From NCBI GenBank assembly GCA_003435055.1, contig QUMM01000005.1, positions 1 to 64,000 on the forward strand: 64,000 nt of DNA, written 5' to 3'. The notes beneath the pieces were generated by a model. It saw nothing but the letters and a program-made list of their open reading frames with translations, searched no databases and was not told the origin of the DNA. The first letter of the stretch is position 1. Every line of letters begins with the position of its first letter. This document shows positions 37,716 to 46,445 of this stretch, one piece after another. The translations under genes were made by a program, and so were the position numbers. The DNA comes from Lachnospiraceae bacterium OF09-6. GTDB taxonomy: Bacteria; Bacillota; Clostridia; Lachnospirales; Lachnospiraceae.

Positions 37716-37865
37716 ATGGGAACACTTTTCGTAGGAGCAATCGTAGTTCTGATTGTTGCAGCGATTATTCGCAGTATGATAAAAGACAAAAAGGCTGGAA
37801 AATCCATTCAGTGTGGTGTGGGATGCGAACACTGTGGAGGCCACTGTAATCATAACTGTCATTGA
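37716..37865 (+). CDS. FeoB-associated Cys-rich membrane protein
   Basis: A 49-residue protein. One N-terminal membrane helix (about 3-18) leads to a short basic linker and a tail with five Cys and several His (CGVGCEHCGGHCNHNCH). This matches the FeoB-associated Cys-rich family (sometimes called FeoC-like in Firmicutes). The tail may bind Fe2+ near FeoB; this is inferred. It lies 95 bases after feoB, before the terminator at 37899-37950. Confidence 0.87.
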   Translation: MGTLFVGAIVVLIVAAIIRSMIKDKKAGKSIQCGVGCEHCGGHCNHNCH

Positions 37866-37898
37866 AAGCTGCCGTTGAAAAGGCTTTTAGCGGTTGCC

Positions 37899-37950
37899 AA
37901 AGAGGTCAGGTTTGGGGTATAATAAACCACGGGCTGGGCCTCTTTTTTTA
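37899..37950 (+). terminator. Terminator of the feo operon
   Basis: An outer stem AAAGAGG/CCTCTTT (37899-37905 / 37939-37945) with an inner GGTTT/AAACC pair is followed by a T run. Confidence 0.68.
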
Positions 37951-37978
37951 TACAGCAACGAAAAATTAGGAGAACACA

Positions 37979-39421
37979 ATGAAAGATGATTCTTTAAATA
38001 AACTGGCAGTTAAGTCAGGCATTTTTTTTGTGGTCTGTCAGATGCTGATTCGTGGAATCAGTTTTGCTACCACACCGATTTATACCAGACTATTATCAAC
38101 AGAGCAGTTTGGACAGATCCGAGTGTATGAATCCTGGCTCCAGATTGCTGTTCCGATCATGTCACTATGTCTTTGGAGAAGCGTAGAGCGCGCCAAATAT
38201 GATATGAGGGAGAAGTTCGACTCTTATACTTCTGCGGTGCAGAATCTTTCTTATATCTCGATTGCATTGATGACAGGGATTTGTCTGTTATTTAAACCAC
38301 AGATTCAGAAGTTCTGTGGAATGGACGATGTGATGCTGTATACAGCATTTGGATATATTTTTTCCTATACCAGTGTGCTGTATATGAATCGAAGAGAAAA
38401 GCAGAGTATGCGCTATAAGTTTGCAACAGTTGCCTCGGTGCTTCTGGTAGTACCAGCCACTGTGATCTCTATTGGATGGCTGTATATCGGAAATGTCCGT
38501 GGAGAATTTGATCAGCTGGTACATTATCGGATCCTTGGATTTTATATTCCACAGATCATTGGCGGCCTGATCATTGCGCTGATTATGGCTGTGCAGGGAA
38601 AGAAGCTGTTTTCACTGAAGTATTGGAAGTATGGCTTGCTGTACAGCATCCCTCTGATACCGGAAGTCTTATCTATTCAGATTATGAATCAGGCGGATAA
38701 GATTATGATCCAGAATATGGTAGGGGAATGGGAAACAGGAATCTTCGCTGTGGGAACTACCGTATCGTTTATTATCTGGATCCTGGAGGATTCAGTATGG
38801 AGTGCCTGGCTACCATGGTTCTTTGAGAAAATATCAAGAGGAGAAGAAACAGATGTAGAAAAACCATGGGAAACAGTGATGCAGGGATTTGGTATGATTT
38901 CCTGGTTTGTGGTTATGCTGGCACCGGAGATTGTATGGATACTGGGAGGAAGAAAAAATATGGCAGCGATCTGGGTGATCGCGCCTATGGTAACGGGCAC
39001 CCTGTTTCGATTTTTCAGTTACAGTTATACTGCGATTCAGAATTATTATAAAAAAACAGCGCAGGTGGCACTTGGTACCATGCTTGCAATGGTGGTGAAC
39101 GTCATATTGAATTATGTCTGTATTTTACAGTTTGGATATCAGGCAGCAGCTTATACGACTGCGGTTAGTTATGCATTTCTGCTGATCCTTCAGGGATGGC
39201 AGGAGATGAAGATTACAGGACAGCGGATTATTCCACTGCGTACGACCCTGAAATATGCAGCTGTATTTTTCATTTTGAATCTGCTTTCCATGACTGCATA
39301 TAGGATGCCATGGTATGCGCGCTATGTACTGATTCTGGCTGGATGTGCTTTTTCAGTGAAAAAAATTGCACCACAGTTCCTTGGAATTCTGAAAAATATC
39401 CGTACGAAAAAAAGTAAGTAA
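37979..39421 (+). CDS. Oligosaccharide flippase-like protein (Wzx/MVF superfamily)
   Basis: A 480-residue protein with about 12-14 membrane helices, of the polysaccharide biosynthesis (Wzx/RfbX) family that flips lipid-linked oligosaccharides across the membrane. The N-terminal FATTPIYTRLLSTEQFGQIRVYESW pattern is typical. TAGGAGA precedes the ATG. It heads a run of same-strand genes including a GtrB-like glycosyltransferase and an ATP-grasp ligase, suggesting surface glycopolymer assembly; no Wzy-type polymerase is visible. Confidence 0.88.
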   Translation: MKDDSLNKLAVKSGIFFVVCQMLIRGISFATTPIYTRLLSTEQFGQIRVYESWLQIAVPIMSLCLWRSVERAKYDMREKFDSYTSAVQNLSYISIALMTGICLLFKPQIQKFCGMDDVMLYTAFGYIFSYTSVLYMNRREKQSMRYKFATVASVLLVVPATVISIGWLYIGNVRGEFDQLVHYRILGFYIPQIIGGLIIALIMAVQGKKLFSLKYWKYGLLYSIPLIPEVLSIQIMNQADKIMIQNMVGEWETGIFAVGTTVSFIIWILEDSVWSAWLPWFFEKISRGEETDVEKPWETVMQGFGMISWFVVMLAPEIVWILGGRKNMAAIWVIAPMVTGTLFRFFSYSYTAIQNYYKKTAQVALGTMLAMVVNVILNYVCILQFGYQAAAYTTAVSYAFLLILQGWQEMKITGQRIIPLRTTLKYAAVFFILNLLSMTAYRMPWYARYVLILAGCAFSVKKIAPQFLGILKNIRTKKSK

Positions 39422-39510
39422 GCATAAGTTGAAAGAAGCGTAAAATTATGTTATAACCTTATTAATTGATTGATAACGATATATTACACAGACGCAGGAG
39501 GAAGTAATAA

Positions 39511-40092
39511 ATGAAGCTTTTGGAGGACCGTATCCGTAAGGATGGAAAAATAAAAGAAGGAAATGTGCTGAAAGTTGACAGCTTTTTGAATCATCAGATG
39601 GATGTGAAACTGTTTCATGAGATCGGACTGGAATTCAAGCGCAGATTTGAAGGGAAGGAGATTAATAAGATTCTGACGATTGAAGCATCCGGGATTGGAA
39701 TCGCCTGCGTAGTGGCGGAAGTGTTTGATGTGCCGGTTGTATTTGCCAAGAAGACACAGACAAAGAATATTGCAGGAGAAGTATACCGTACTCAGGTAGA
39801 ATCCTTCACCCATGGAAGAGTATACGATATTATTGTTTCCAGGGAATTCCTTGGAAAAGAAGACAAAGTACTTCTGATTGATGATTTCCTGGCGAATGGT
39901 AAAGCTCTGGAGGGATTAAGCACACTGGTACAGGATTCTGGAGCAGAGCTGGTGGGAGCCGGGGTAGTGATCGAGAAAGGCTTCCAGGTAGGCGGACAGA
40001 TCATTCGTGACAAAGGCATTCATCTGGAGTCACTTGCGATTGTGGAAAGTATGGATGATAAAACCGGAACGATTGTGTTCCGTGAGCAGTAA
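39511..40092 (+). CDS. xpt: Xanthine phosphoribosyltransferase
   Basis: A 193-residue salvage enzyme converting xanthine and PRPP to XMP. The PRPP loop is VLLIDDFLANGKAL (about 127-140), and the Xpt-specific N-terminus (MKLLEDRIRKDGKIKEGNVLKVDSFLNHQ) and FAKKTQ are present. GGAGGAAG precedes the ATG. In many Firmicutes xpt has a purine riboswitch; I see none in the 89 bases upstream. It interrupts the surface-glycan-like cluster. Confidence 0.95.
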   Translation: MKLLEDRIRKDGKIKEGNVLKVDSFLNHQMDVKLFHEIGLEFKRRFEGKEINKILTIEASGIGIACVVAEVFDVPVVFAKKTQTKNIAGEVYRTQVESFTHGRVYDIIVSREFLGKEDKVLLIDDFLANGKALEGLSTLVQDSGAELVGAGVVIEKGFQVGGQIIRDKGIHLESLAIVESMDDKTGTIVFREQ

Positions 40093-40116
40093 AGAAGTAA
40101 AGATAGGAAGAAATAT

Positions 40117-41429
40117 ATGTCATTTGTAATAGAGAAAAAACTGAAAAATGTGATGACCTTATATTATCTCATGAAGCTGGATAAGAAGATTCCAACAGAT
40201 CATGAGTTTATTCGAAAACGTCAGGGGAAAAAGGTCCATGAGCTGATGGTAAGTGCCTACAAGATCCCGTTTTACAGAGAACGGTTCGATCAGTGCCATC
40301 TGACGCCAGATGATTTTCACAGTGCTGAAGATCTGCAGAAGTTCCCGGTACTTACCCGTGCAGACTTAAGAGCCTGGATGCAGAAGGAATATGATGCCCA
40401 CCCAGAGATGCATGAGAGATGGAATGTACTCAGTACCAGTGGATCTTCAGGAACACCATTGAAGTTCCTTCAGACACAGAGAGAGTCAGCATGTGTGGAT
40501 GCAAACTGGATTCGAGTGCTGATGTATGCAGGGTATCATCCACTTCGGGGAAAGCTGTTTTCTTTTGAAACCAGTCATAAGCATGTGGATGCCAAAAAGG
40601 AGATTCCATTATTCAGAAGTTTGGATTGATGAGACGCCGTGTTGTTTCAGAGAAGAACTGCGTAGGCGAAGGTATCCGTGATATTCTGAATGAAGTCAAT
40701 GCCTATGAGCCAGATGTACTTTGCTTCAGAAGAAACTGTCTGGTGCGTATGGCTCTGTATGCACAGCGTCACAATATGAAGGTACATAAACCAAAGATCT
40801 ATGTGCCGGTCAGTGAGATGGTGGATGACATGACGCGAAAGGTGCTGGCAGAGACCTTTGGAGATGGGCTGATGGACGCATATGGCAGTTCAGAGACAGG
40901 GAGCTGTATCATTCAGGTGCCAGGAGCAGACCTGTATTATATCAACAGTGATACTCATGTAGTGAATATCTATGATGAGGATATGCAGCTGGCTGATGAA
41001 GGAAAGGTGATCATTACAACCTTATTTAAAAAGGATTTCCCGATTATCAATTATGAGATCGGTGATCGTGCATCTTCTGTGACACTGGATGGAGTACGTT
41101 ATATTAAGACGATCAAGGGAAGAGTGAATGACCTGGTCAGACATGAGCATGGAGATGAGACTTCAGCACTGGAACTGATGAAGATACCGAATGGAATCGT
41201 AGGGATTGCACAGTTCCGTTATATCCAGGAATCTTATCATGATATGCGGATTCAGCTGGTGAAGGATCCGGGAAATGATGCACATACGAAGGAAGAGATT
41301 GAGGCCTTTTTCCGGGAAAAGATGGAAGCACTTTTTGGTGATGAGTTCCAGCTGCACTTTGACTGGATGGACATCATTCCACCAGATGAGAATGGAAAAA
41401 TGCGTTGTTTTGCCTGCAAGATGCAGTGA
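40117..41429 (+). pseudogene. CapK/PaaK-like adenylate-forming protein, frameshifted
   Basis: Two adjoining frames make one protein. Frame 1 (40117-40629) starts MSFVIEKKLKN and carries the nucleotide-binding STSGSSGTPLKF loop. Frame 2 (open from about 40626 to 41429) continues MRRRVVSEKN and contains the acyl-adenylate motifs YGSSETGSC and GDRAS. The join is at 40620-40628, where a G appears lost from TTTGGGATT. Restored, it would have about 437 residues, like CapK/phenylacetate-CoA ligase-family proteins of polysaccharide clusters. As written, frame 1 stops before the second half of the active site. Confidence 0.78.
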
Positions 41430-41468
41430 AACAGTAAGAGATAAGTCGTGAATTAGGAGGTGACCAGG

Positions 41469-42425
41469 GTGTTATATTCGATTGTGATTCCCTGTTATAA
41501 ATCTTCAAAGACCATCCGTAAAGTTGTGGAGATGACCATGCAGGAGATGGACAGGCTGGATCGCAGAGAATATGAATTCGTGCTGGTAGATGACTGTTCA
41601 CCGGATGATGGAGAGACCATGGCAGCTCTTATGGAACTGGTAAGAGATTATGCCTGTGTGAAGGTAGTGGAACTGGCTAAGAATGCCGGACAGCATAATG
41701 CGGTAATGGCCGGTCTGAATGAGGGAAGTGGAGATGTATTTATCGCCATGGATGATGATATGCAGACACATCCGTCCCAGCTGGGGAAATTACTGGATGA
41801 ATTTGATAAGGGATATGATATTGTATATGGATATTATGAACATAAGGAGCACAGCAAGTTCCGTAACTTTGGCAGTTATGTGAATTATATGACAGTCCGG
41901 ATTCTGCTGAAGAAGCCAAAGGATCTGAAGACGTCCAGTTTCTGGGTGATCCGGAAGTTTGTGCGTGATTATGCAGTGGAGTACAAAAGCGCTTATACGC
42001 ATTTGCAGGGACTATTTCTGCGTACAACACGTAACATCAGTTCTGTACCGATCCAGCACTTTAAGCGAGAAGTTGGTACTTCGAACTATACTTTGAAAAA
42101 GCTGATTAAGCTCTGGTCTAATATTCTTGGATTTTCCATTGTACCGCTGCAGATGGCTACCTATACCGGATTTTTCTTTTCTCTGATAGGAATTCTGGCG
42201 GCAATTGGAGTCATTATTTTGAAGTTTGTCCGGCCGGCAACCTATATTGGCTGGCCGTCTATGATGGCAACTATCTGTTTCTTCTCAGGACTGAATCTGA
42301 TGTTCATGGGAATCATTGGAGAATATGTGGGAAGAATATTCCTGGGAATGAGTAAAAATCCTCAATATGTGGTGCGCCAGGTACATCACAGGGACGCATC
42401 TGATGAGGAAGAAAAGGAGAGGTAA
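41469..42425 (+). CDS. Glycosyltransferase family 2 with C-terminal membrane helices (GtrB/DPM1-like)
   Basis: A 318-residue protein. The GT2 domain starts YSIVIPCYKS and has VDDCSPDDGE and the metal-binding AMDDDMQTHP. Two C-terminal membrane helices (about 225-250 and 260-285) fit bactoprenol-phosphate glycosyltransferases such as GtrB/ArnC. The GTG at 41469 is chosen: AGGAGG lies eight bases upstream, whereas the GTG at 41460 overlaps that site. It probably loads a sugar on undecaprenyl phosphate. The stop overlaps the next ATG by one base. Confidence 0.9.
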   Translation: MLYSIVIPCYKSSKTIRKVVEMTMQEMDRLDRREYEFVLVDDCSPDDGETMAALMELVRDYACVKVVELAKNAGQHNAVMAGLNEGSGDVFIAMDDDMQTHPSQLGKLLDEFDKGYDIVYGYYEHKEHSKFRNFGSYVNYMTVRILLKKPKDLKTSSFWVIRKFVRDYAVEYKSAYTHLQGLFLRTTRNISSVPIQHFKREVGTSNYTLKKLIKLWSNILGFSIVPLQMATYTGFFFSLIGILAAIGVIILKFVRPATYIGWPSMMATICFFSGLNLMFMGIIGEYVGRIFLGMSKNPQYVVRQVHHRDASDEEEKER

Positions 42426-43600
42426 TGAAAAAGCTGATGATTATGGGTGCCGGAATCTATCAGGTGCCATTGATAAAAAAAGCAAAAGAGATGGGAATCT
42501 ATACCATCGCAGTCAGCATACCGGGTAATTATCCGGGATTTGCCCTTGCAGATAAAGTAATCTATGAAAATACCGTGGATTATGAAAAAATACTGGAAGT
42601 GGCTAAGGCTGAAAAGATTGACGGAATCGTGACCGCAGGAACAGATGTTGCTGTGATTACCATCGGTAAAGTATGTGACGAGCTGGGACTGTCAGGAATC
42701 AGTTTTGAAGCAGCGAAGGTTGCATCGAACAAGATTCTGATGAAGAGAAAATATGAAGAATATGGTGTTCGTACCGCACGTTTCCGTGAGGTTGGCCTGG
42801 ATGAAGAGGTCGGAGAGAAGATCCAGGATCTGAATTATCCACTGATTGTGAAGGCAGTGGACAGTTCGGGAAGTCGTGGTATCACAAGAGTGAATTCTGA
42901 AGCAGGGCTGGAAGATGCTGTGAATGCGGTGAAGTCCGTTACCAGAACAGATCATTTCATTGTAGAAGAATTCATCGAAGGAAAAGAGTTTGGAGCACAG
43001 GCTTTTGTGCAGAATGGTAAGCTGAAGTTTGCACTGCCTCATGGCGATTATGTATTTCAGGGAGATACCGGAGTGCCGATCGGTCATTTTGCACCATATG
43101 ATCTGAGTGAAGAAGTGATCGCAGATGCAGAAGAACAGCTGGAGAAGGCGATTCAGGCTATGGGATTGAATAATTGTGCTATTAATGCAGACTTTATCTT
43201 AAAAGATGATAAGACTTATGTGCTGGAGCTTGGAGGTCGTTCTGGTGCTACCTGTCTGGCAGAACTGGTATCCATCTATTATGGATATGATTATTATGAA
43301 AAACTGATTCGTGCAGCGCTGGGAGAAGATGTGGAGTTCCCGCAGGAGCAAGCAACGCCGAATGCCAGTATGCTTCTGCGCAGTGACCGGGATGGCATCA
43401 TTCAGTCCATTACGAACCGGAATGTAGAAGACCCGGATATCTGTGAGATTCAGTTTGATTACAAGGTCGGAGATGCGGTAAAGAAGTTCCATGTGGGACC
43501 GCACCGTATCGGTCATGTAGTGACCAAGGGAGAGACGCTGGATGCAGCAGTCAAGAAGCTGCATGAAGCGCTGGATAAGATAGAGATTGTAGTTTCGTAA
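42425..43600 (+). CDS. ATP-grasp domain protein (carbamoyl-phosphate-synthase-like ligase)
   Basis: A 391-residue soluble ligase. An N-terminal pre-ATP-grasp Rossmann region (MKKLMIMGAGIYQVPLIKKA) is followed by the ATP-grasp fold with VKAVDSSGSRGI, EEFIEGKEFGAQAF and the metal-binding VLELGGRSGA. Such enzymes join a carboxylate to an amine or another nucleophile. Translational coupling to the glycosyltransferase suggests it acts on a sugar or lipid-linked intermediate; the substrates are unknown. Confidence 0.87.
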   Translation: MKKLMIMGAGIYQVPLIKKAKEMGIYTIAVSIPGNYPGFALADKVIYENTVDYEKILEVAKAEKIDGIVTAGTDVAVITIGKVCDELGLSGISFEAAKVASNKILMKRKYEEYGVRTARFREVGLDEEVGEKIQDLNYPLIVKAVDSSGSRGITRVNSEAGLEDAVNAVKSVTRTDHFIVEEFIEGKEFGAQAFVQNGKLKFALPHGDYVFQGDTGVPIGHFAPYDLSEEVIADAEEQLEKAIQAMGLNNCAINADFILKDDKTYVLELGGRSGATCLAELVSIYYGYDYYEKLIRAALGEDVEFPQEQATPNASMLLRSDRDGIIQSITNRNVEDPDICEIQFDYKVGDAVKKFHVGPHRIGHVVTKGETLDAAVKKLHEALDKIEIVVS

Positions 43601-43779
43601 TAAGACGCTGATGTTAGGGAAAACAAGAGCCTTGATTTTACAGAAGAGATTTTGTGAAATCGAGGCTTTATCTATGTCAGGAGGCAACCTTTCACTTGCA
43701 AATGTTAAGAAAATACGCTATAATAATTACAAAAATGTTACAAATAAGAAAAGAAATGGAAAAACAAAAGGAGAATTTC

Positions 43780-44961
43780 ATGAGAATACGAAGAAAGTCG
43801 ATGTTTATGATACTGATGCTGATATGCGTATTTGTCATGCCAGTGTCTGCATCCGCAGCAAAAATGAATAAGAAGAGTGCTACGATGTATACTGGTAAGA
43901 CACTTCAGCTGAAGGTGACTGGTACCTCAAAGAAAGCGGCATGGAGCAGCAGCAGGAAGTCAGTGGTCAAAGTGAATCAGAAGGGAAAGATCACAGCAGT
44001 GAAAAAGGGAAGTGCAGTGATCAGAGCGAAGATTGGAAAGAAGACTTATCAGTGTAAAGTAACAGTAAAGCAGAGAGCAACAAGTGTTTCTTTGAATAAG
44101 GATTCTTACTTTATGGTTCCTGGAAAGACCTGGACACCGCAGGTGACGGTGCAGCCGTCCAATACGAATGACAAGCGTATTCGGTGGAGCAGCAGCAATA
44201 AGGCTGTTGCAAAGGTGAACAGCAAGGGAAAGATTACGGCAGTAGCAAATGGAACGGCTGTGATTACCGCAACAACAAAGGATGGAAGTAAGAGAAAAGC
44301 AAGCTGTACCGTTTATGTGCTGAAGGGCGGTAACACATCCAATACGACGACTGGAAGCACCACAGAGAGTAAAATAGAGAGTACAACAGGAGCTGCTTCA
44401 CAGAATGGAGAATCTGCTCTGGCCAGAAAATTTCTGGCGTTGCTGGAAAAGTATTCCCGGCAGATACAGAGTGATGCGGCCAGTGGAACTACAAAATGGT
44501 TTTATTCGAATTCTGGTGCACCGGCTTATTGGAGTACCGCTATAAAAAATGCACAGGAGAAAGGGAAAAGCTGTTGCAACTGTGCTTTGCTGGCACGCTG
44601 GGGATTGAGAGATCTTGGAGTGATTGGCAAAAGAGATTTCTGGGGAGAACCAGGTGGAGAGATCAATTTCCGTGGAGATTCTAAGACCCTGTTACAGCAG
44701 CATTGTCAGATTATCCGTGTATATAAGACACCGAATCAGCTGCTGAAGGAAGGTAATCTGCTTCCAGGTGATATCTGTACCTGGGTAGAGTATGGACATA
44801 CAAATGTTTATGCCGGAGATGGACTCTGGTATGATGCAGGAAGAAATGGAAATCTGGGTGGTTACAAGAGTGGTAAGTTCTATTTTAAAACATTTGGACC
44901 GGCAGCAACGGTCAATATGTCTGGTACAACGGTAGGGTATATCATTCGTTTGATAAAATAA
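43780..44961 (+). CDS. Secreted protein with two Ig-like (BIG_2) domains and a Cys/His peptidase-like C-terminus
   Basis: A 393-residue protein. A signal peptide (MRIRRKSMFMILMLICVFVMPVSASAA) is followed by two BIG_2-type repeats, each with W-SSS-(R/N)K-(S/A)V-KVN-KGKITAV (about 30-100 and 105-185). A Thr/Ser linker follows. The C-terminal domain has CCNCALLARWGL and GHTNVYAGDGLWYDAG, resembling the Cys-His core of NlpC/P60 hydrolases. It may bind and cut peptidoglycan; that is inference. AAAGGAG precedes the chosen ATG. The frame is open further upstream without a ribosome site. Confidence 0.83.
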   Translation: MRIRRKSMFMILMLICVFVMPVSASAAKMNKKSATMYTGKTLQLKVTGTSKKAAWSSSRKSVVKVNQKGKITAVKKGSAVIRAKIGKKTYQCKVTVKQRATSVSLNKDSYFMVPGKTWTPQVTVQPSNTNDKRIRWSSSNKAVAKVNSKGKITAVANGTAVITATTKDGSKRKASCTVYVLKGGNTSNTTTGSTTESKIESTTGAASQNGESALARKFLALLEKYSRQIQSDAASGTTKWFYSNSGAPAYWSTAIKNAQEKGKSCCNCALLARWGLRDLGVIGKRDFWGEPGGEINFRGDSKTLLQQHCQIIRVYKTPNQLLKEGNLLPGDICTWVEYGHTNVYAGDGLWYDAGRNGNLGGYKSGKFYFKTFGPAATVNMSGTTVGYIIRLIK

Positions 44962-44967
44962 ATATAA

Positions 44968-44995
44968 AAAGAGGTCTCGGGAACGGGACCTCTTT
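44968..44995. terminator. Bidirectional terminator between the Ig-like gene and the DtxR-type gene
   Basis: A nine-pair stem AAAGAGGTC/GACCTCTTT (44968-44976 / 44987-44995) lies between two convergent genes. Confidence 0.75.
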
Positions 44996-45019
44996 AGAAT
45001 ATTTAAAAACATACAAATG

Positions 45020-45385
45020 TTATTTGTGCAATACATATTTTTTAATTGCGTCAAAGCTTTCCGCACTGATGACATGTTCCATCTTGCATGCATCCTCTGT
45101 GGCTACAGTCGGATCTACACCAAGACTAATCAGCCAGGATGAAATCAACTGATGACGCTCATAGATCATCTCCGCAATTGCTCGTCCGCTTTCAGTAAGA
45201 TATATAAAACCAGCATCGGTAACTGTAATATGCTCTTTCTCTCTGAGGTTCTTCATAGCAATACTGACACTGGATTTTTTAAATCCAAGTTCATTTGCAA
45301 TGTCAACGGATCGAACCACTGGAAGGCGCTTGCTTAAGATCAGTATTGTTTCCAAATAGTTTTCTGCAGACTCATTTACTACCAT
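45020..45385 (-). CDS. DtxR/MntR-family metal-dependent regulator (iron-type)
   Basis: A 121-residue regulator with a winged helix (VVRSVDIANELGFKKSSVSIAMKNLREKEHI) and a metal-binding dimerisation domain. The C-terminal ligand motif DACKMEH has Cys where MntR has Glu, matching the Cys-x-x-Glu-His ligands of DtxR/IdeR-type iron regulators. The SH3-like third domain is absent. The ATG at 45385 has AGGGGAAATT upstream; the frame is open further 5'. Its promoter spacer shares an AACTAA element with feoA, so it is the best candidate regulator of the feo operon. Confidence 0.88.
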   Translation of the reverse strand: MVVNESAENYLETILILSKRLPVVRSVDIANELGFKKSSVSIAMKNLREKEHITVTDAGFIYLTESGRAIAEMIYERHQLISSWLISLGVDPTVATEDACKMEHVISAESFDAIKKYVLHK

Positions 45386-45430
45386 TTTAATTTCCCCTAA
45401 CTTTGTTAAAAACAATTCATTTTCTTGTTC

Positions 45431-45459
45431 AGTATAGCACAATTTAGTTAGTTACGCAA
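45431..45459 (-). promoter_or_regulatory. Promoter and operator-like element of the DtxR-type gene
   Basis: On the minus strand, TTGCGT (45454-45459) and TATACT (45431-45436) boxes are 17 bases apart. The spacer reads AACTAACTAAATTGTGC, similar to the feoA spacer beginning AACTAATCTA. This suggests autoregulation. Confidence 0.58.
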
Positions 45460-45545
45460 ACACATATTTATTGCATTTCACGGAAATGTATAATAAAATG
45501 AATCCATGCGCAACAATAAATGCAAAAAAGAAATGAGGAGTAATG

Positions 45546-46445
45546 ATGAAAACAGGACAAATAAAAAATGTCGGGATTTTATTACTGACAGCGATTATAT
45601 GGGGATTTGCTTTTGTGGCACAGAGCGTGGGAATGGACTATGTGGGACCATTTACTTTTAACTGTGTACGATTTTTTATTGGAGGTGTGGTGCTGATTCC
45701 CTGCATAGCCATTCTGAAAAAATATAACGGAGCAGAGGGGCAAAAGAAAGAGACAGATTCAAGAACTGAGTGGATCGGTGGCATCTGTTGCGGAGTTGCA
45801 CTGGCTGCAGCGAGCTGTCTGCAACAGATTGGAATTATGCATACTACAGTGGGAAAAGCTGGATTTATCACAGCCTGCTATATTCTCCTGGTGCCTGTCT
45901 TCGGACTCTTTTTTCATAAAAAATGTGGAATTCTGGTGTGGATCGGAGTGGTTCTGGCTGTGGCAGGTCTGTATTTTCTCTGTATCGATGAGAACCTGAC
46001 GATTGGAAGAGGAGATCTGACGGTCTTTTTGTGTGCGATTGTCTTTGCCATACATATTCTGGTAATTGACCATTTTTCACCAAAAGTAGATGGAGTCAGA
46101 ATGTCCTGTATCCAGTTCTTCGTCAGTGGAATCCTGTGTCTGGTGCCAACAGTGTTGCTGGAGCATCCACATATGGTACAGCTGCTGGCAGCATGGCAGC
46201 CAATTCTGTATGCCGGAGTACTTTCCTGCGGTGTGGCTTACACTCTGCAGATCATTGGACAGAAGGGCATGAATCCAACGGTGGCTTCCTTGATTCTCAG
46301 TCTGGAATCCGTAATTTCGGTGCTGGCAGGAATTCTGATCCTGCATCAGACACCGACATCACGGGAAGTTCTGGGTTGTATTCTGATGTTTATTGCGATT
46401 CTGCTGGCGCAGCTTCCGACTCCGTCGAAGAAAAGTCGGCAGTAG
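45546..46445 (+). CDS. EamA/DMT-superfamily transporter
   Basis: A 299-residue membrane protein with ten predicted helices in two EamA repeats (first about 8-145, second about 155-295). WGFAFVAQSVGMDYVGPFTFNCVRF and SLESVISVLAGILILHQTPT are typical. Members export amino acids or metabolites; the substrate is unknown. Two adjacent ATGs (45543, 45546) follow GAGGAG. Its last 56 bases overlap the 3' end of a convergent gene. Confidence 0.92.
   Translation: MKTGQIKNVGILLLTAIIWGFAFVAQSVGMDYVGPFTFNCVRFFIGGVVLIPCIAILKKYNGAEGQKKETDSRTEWIGGICCGVALAAASCLQQIGIMHTTVGKAGFITACYILLVPVFGLFFHKKCGILVWIGVVLAVAGLYFLCIDENLTIGRGDLTVFLCAIVFAIHILVIDHFSPKVDGVRMSCIQFFVSGILCLVPTVLLEHPHMVQLLAAWQPILYAGVLSCGVAYTLQIIGQKGMNPTVASLILSLESVISVLAGILILHQTPTSREVLGCILMFIAILLAQLPTPSKKSRQ

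Noticed and set aside
39422..39510. Possible purine riboswitch before xpt
   Set aside because: The region is short and lacks the conserved purine aptamer core; no suitable hairpins are seen.
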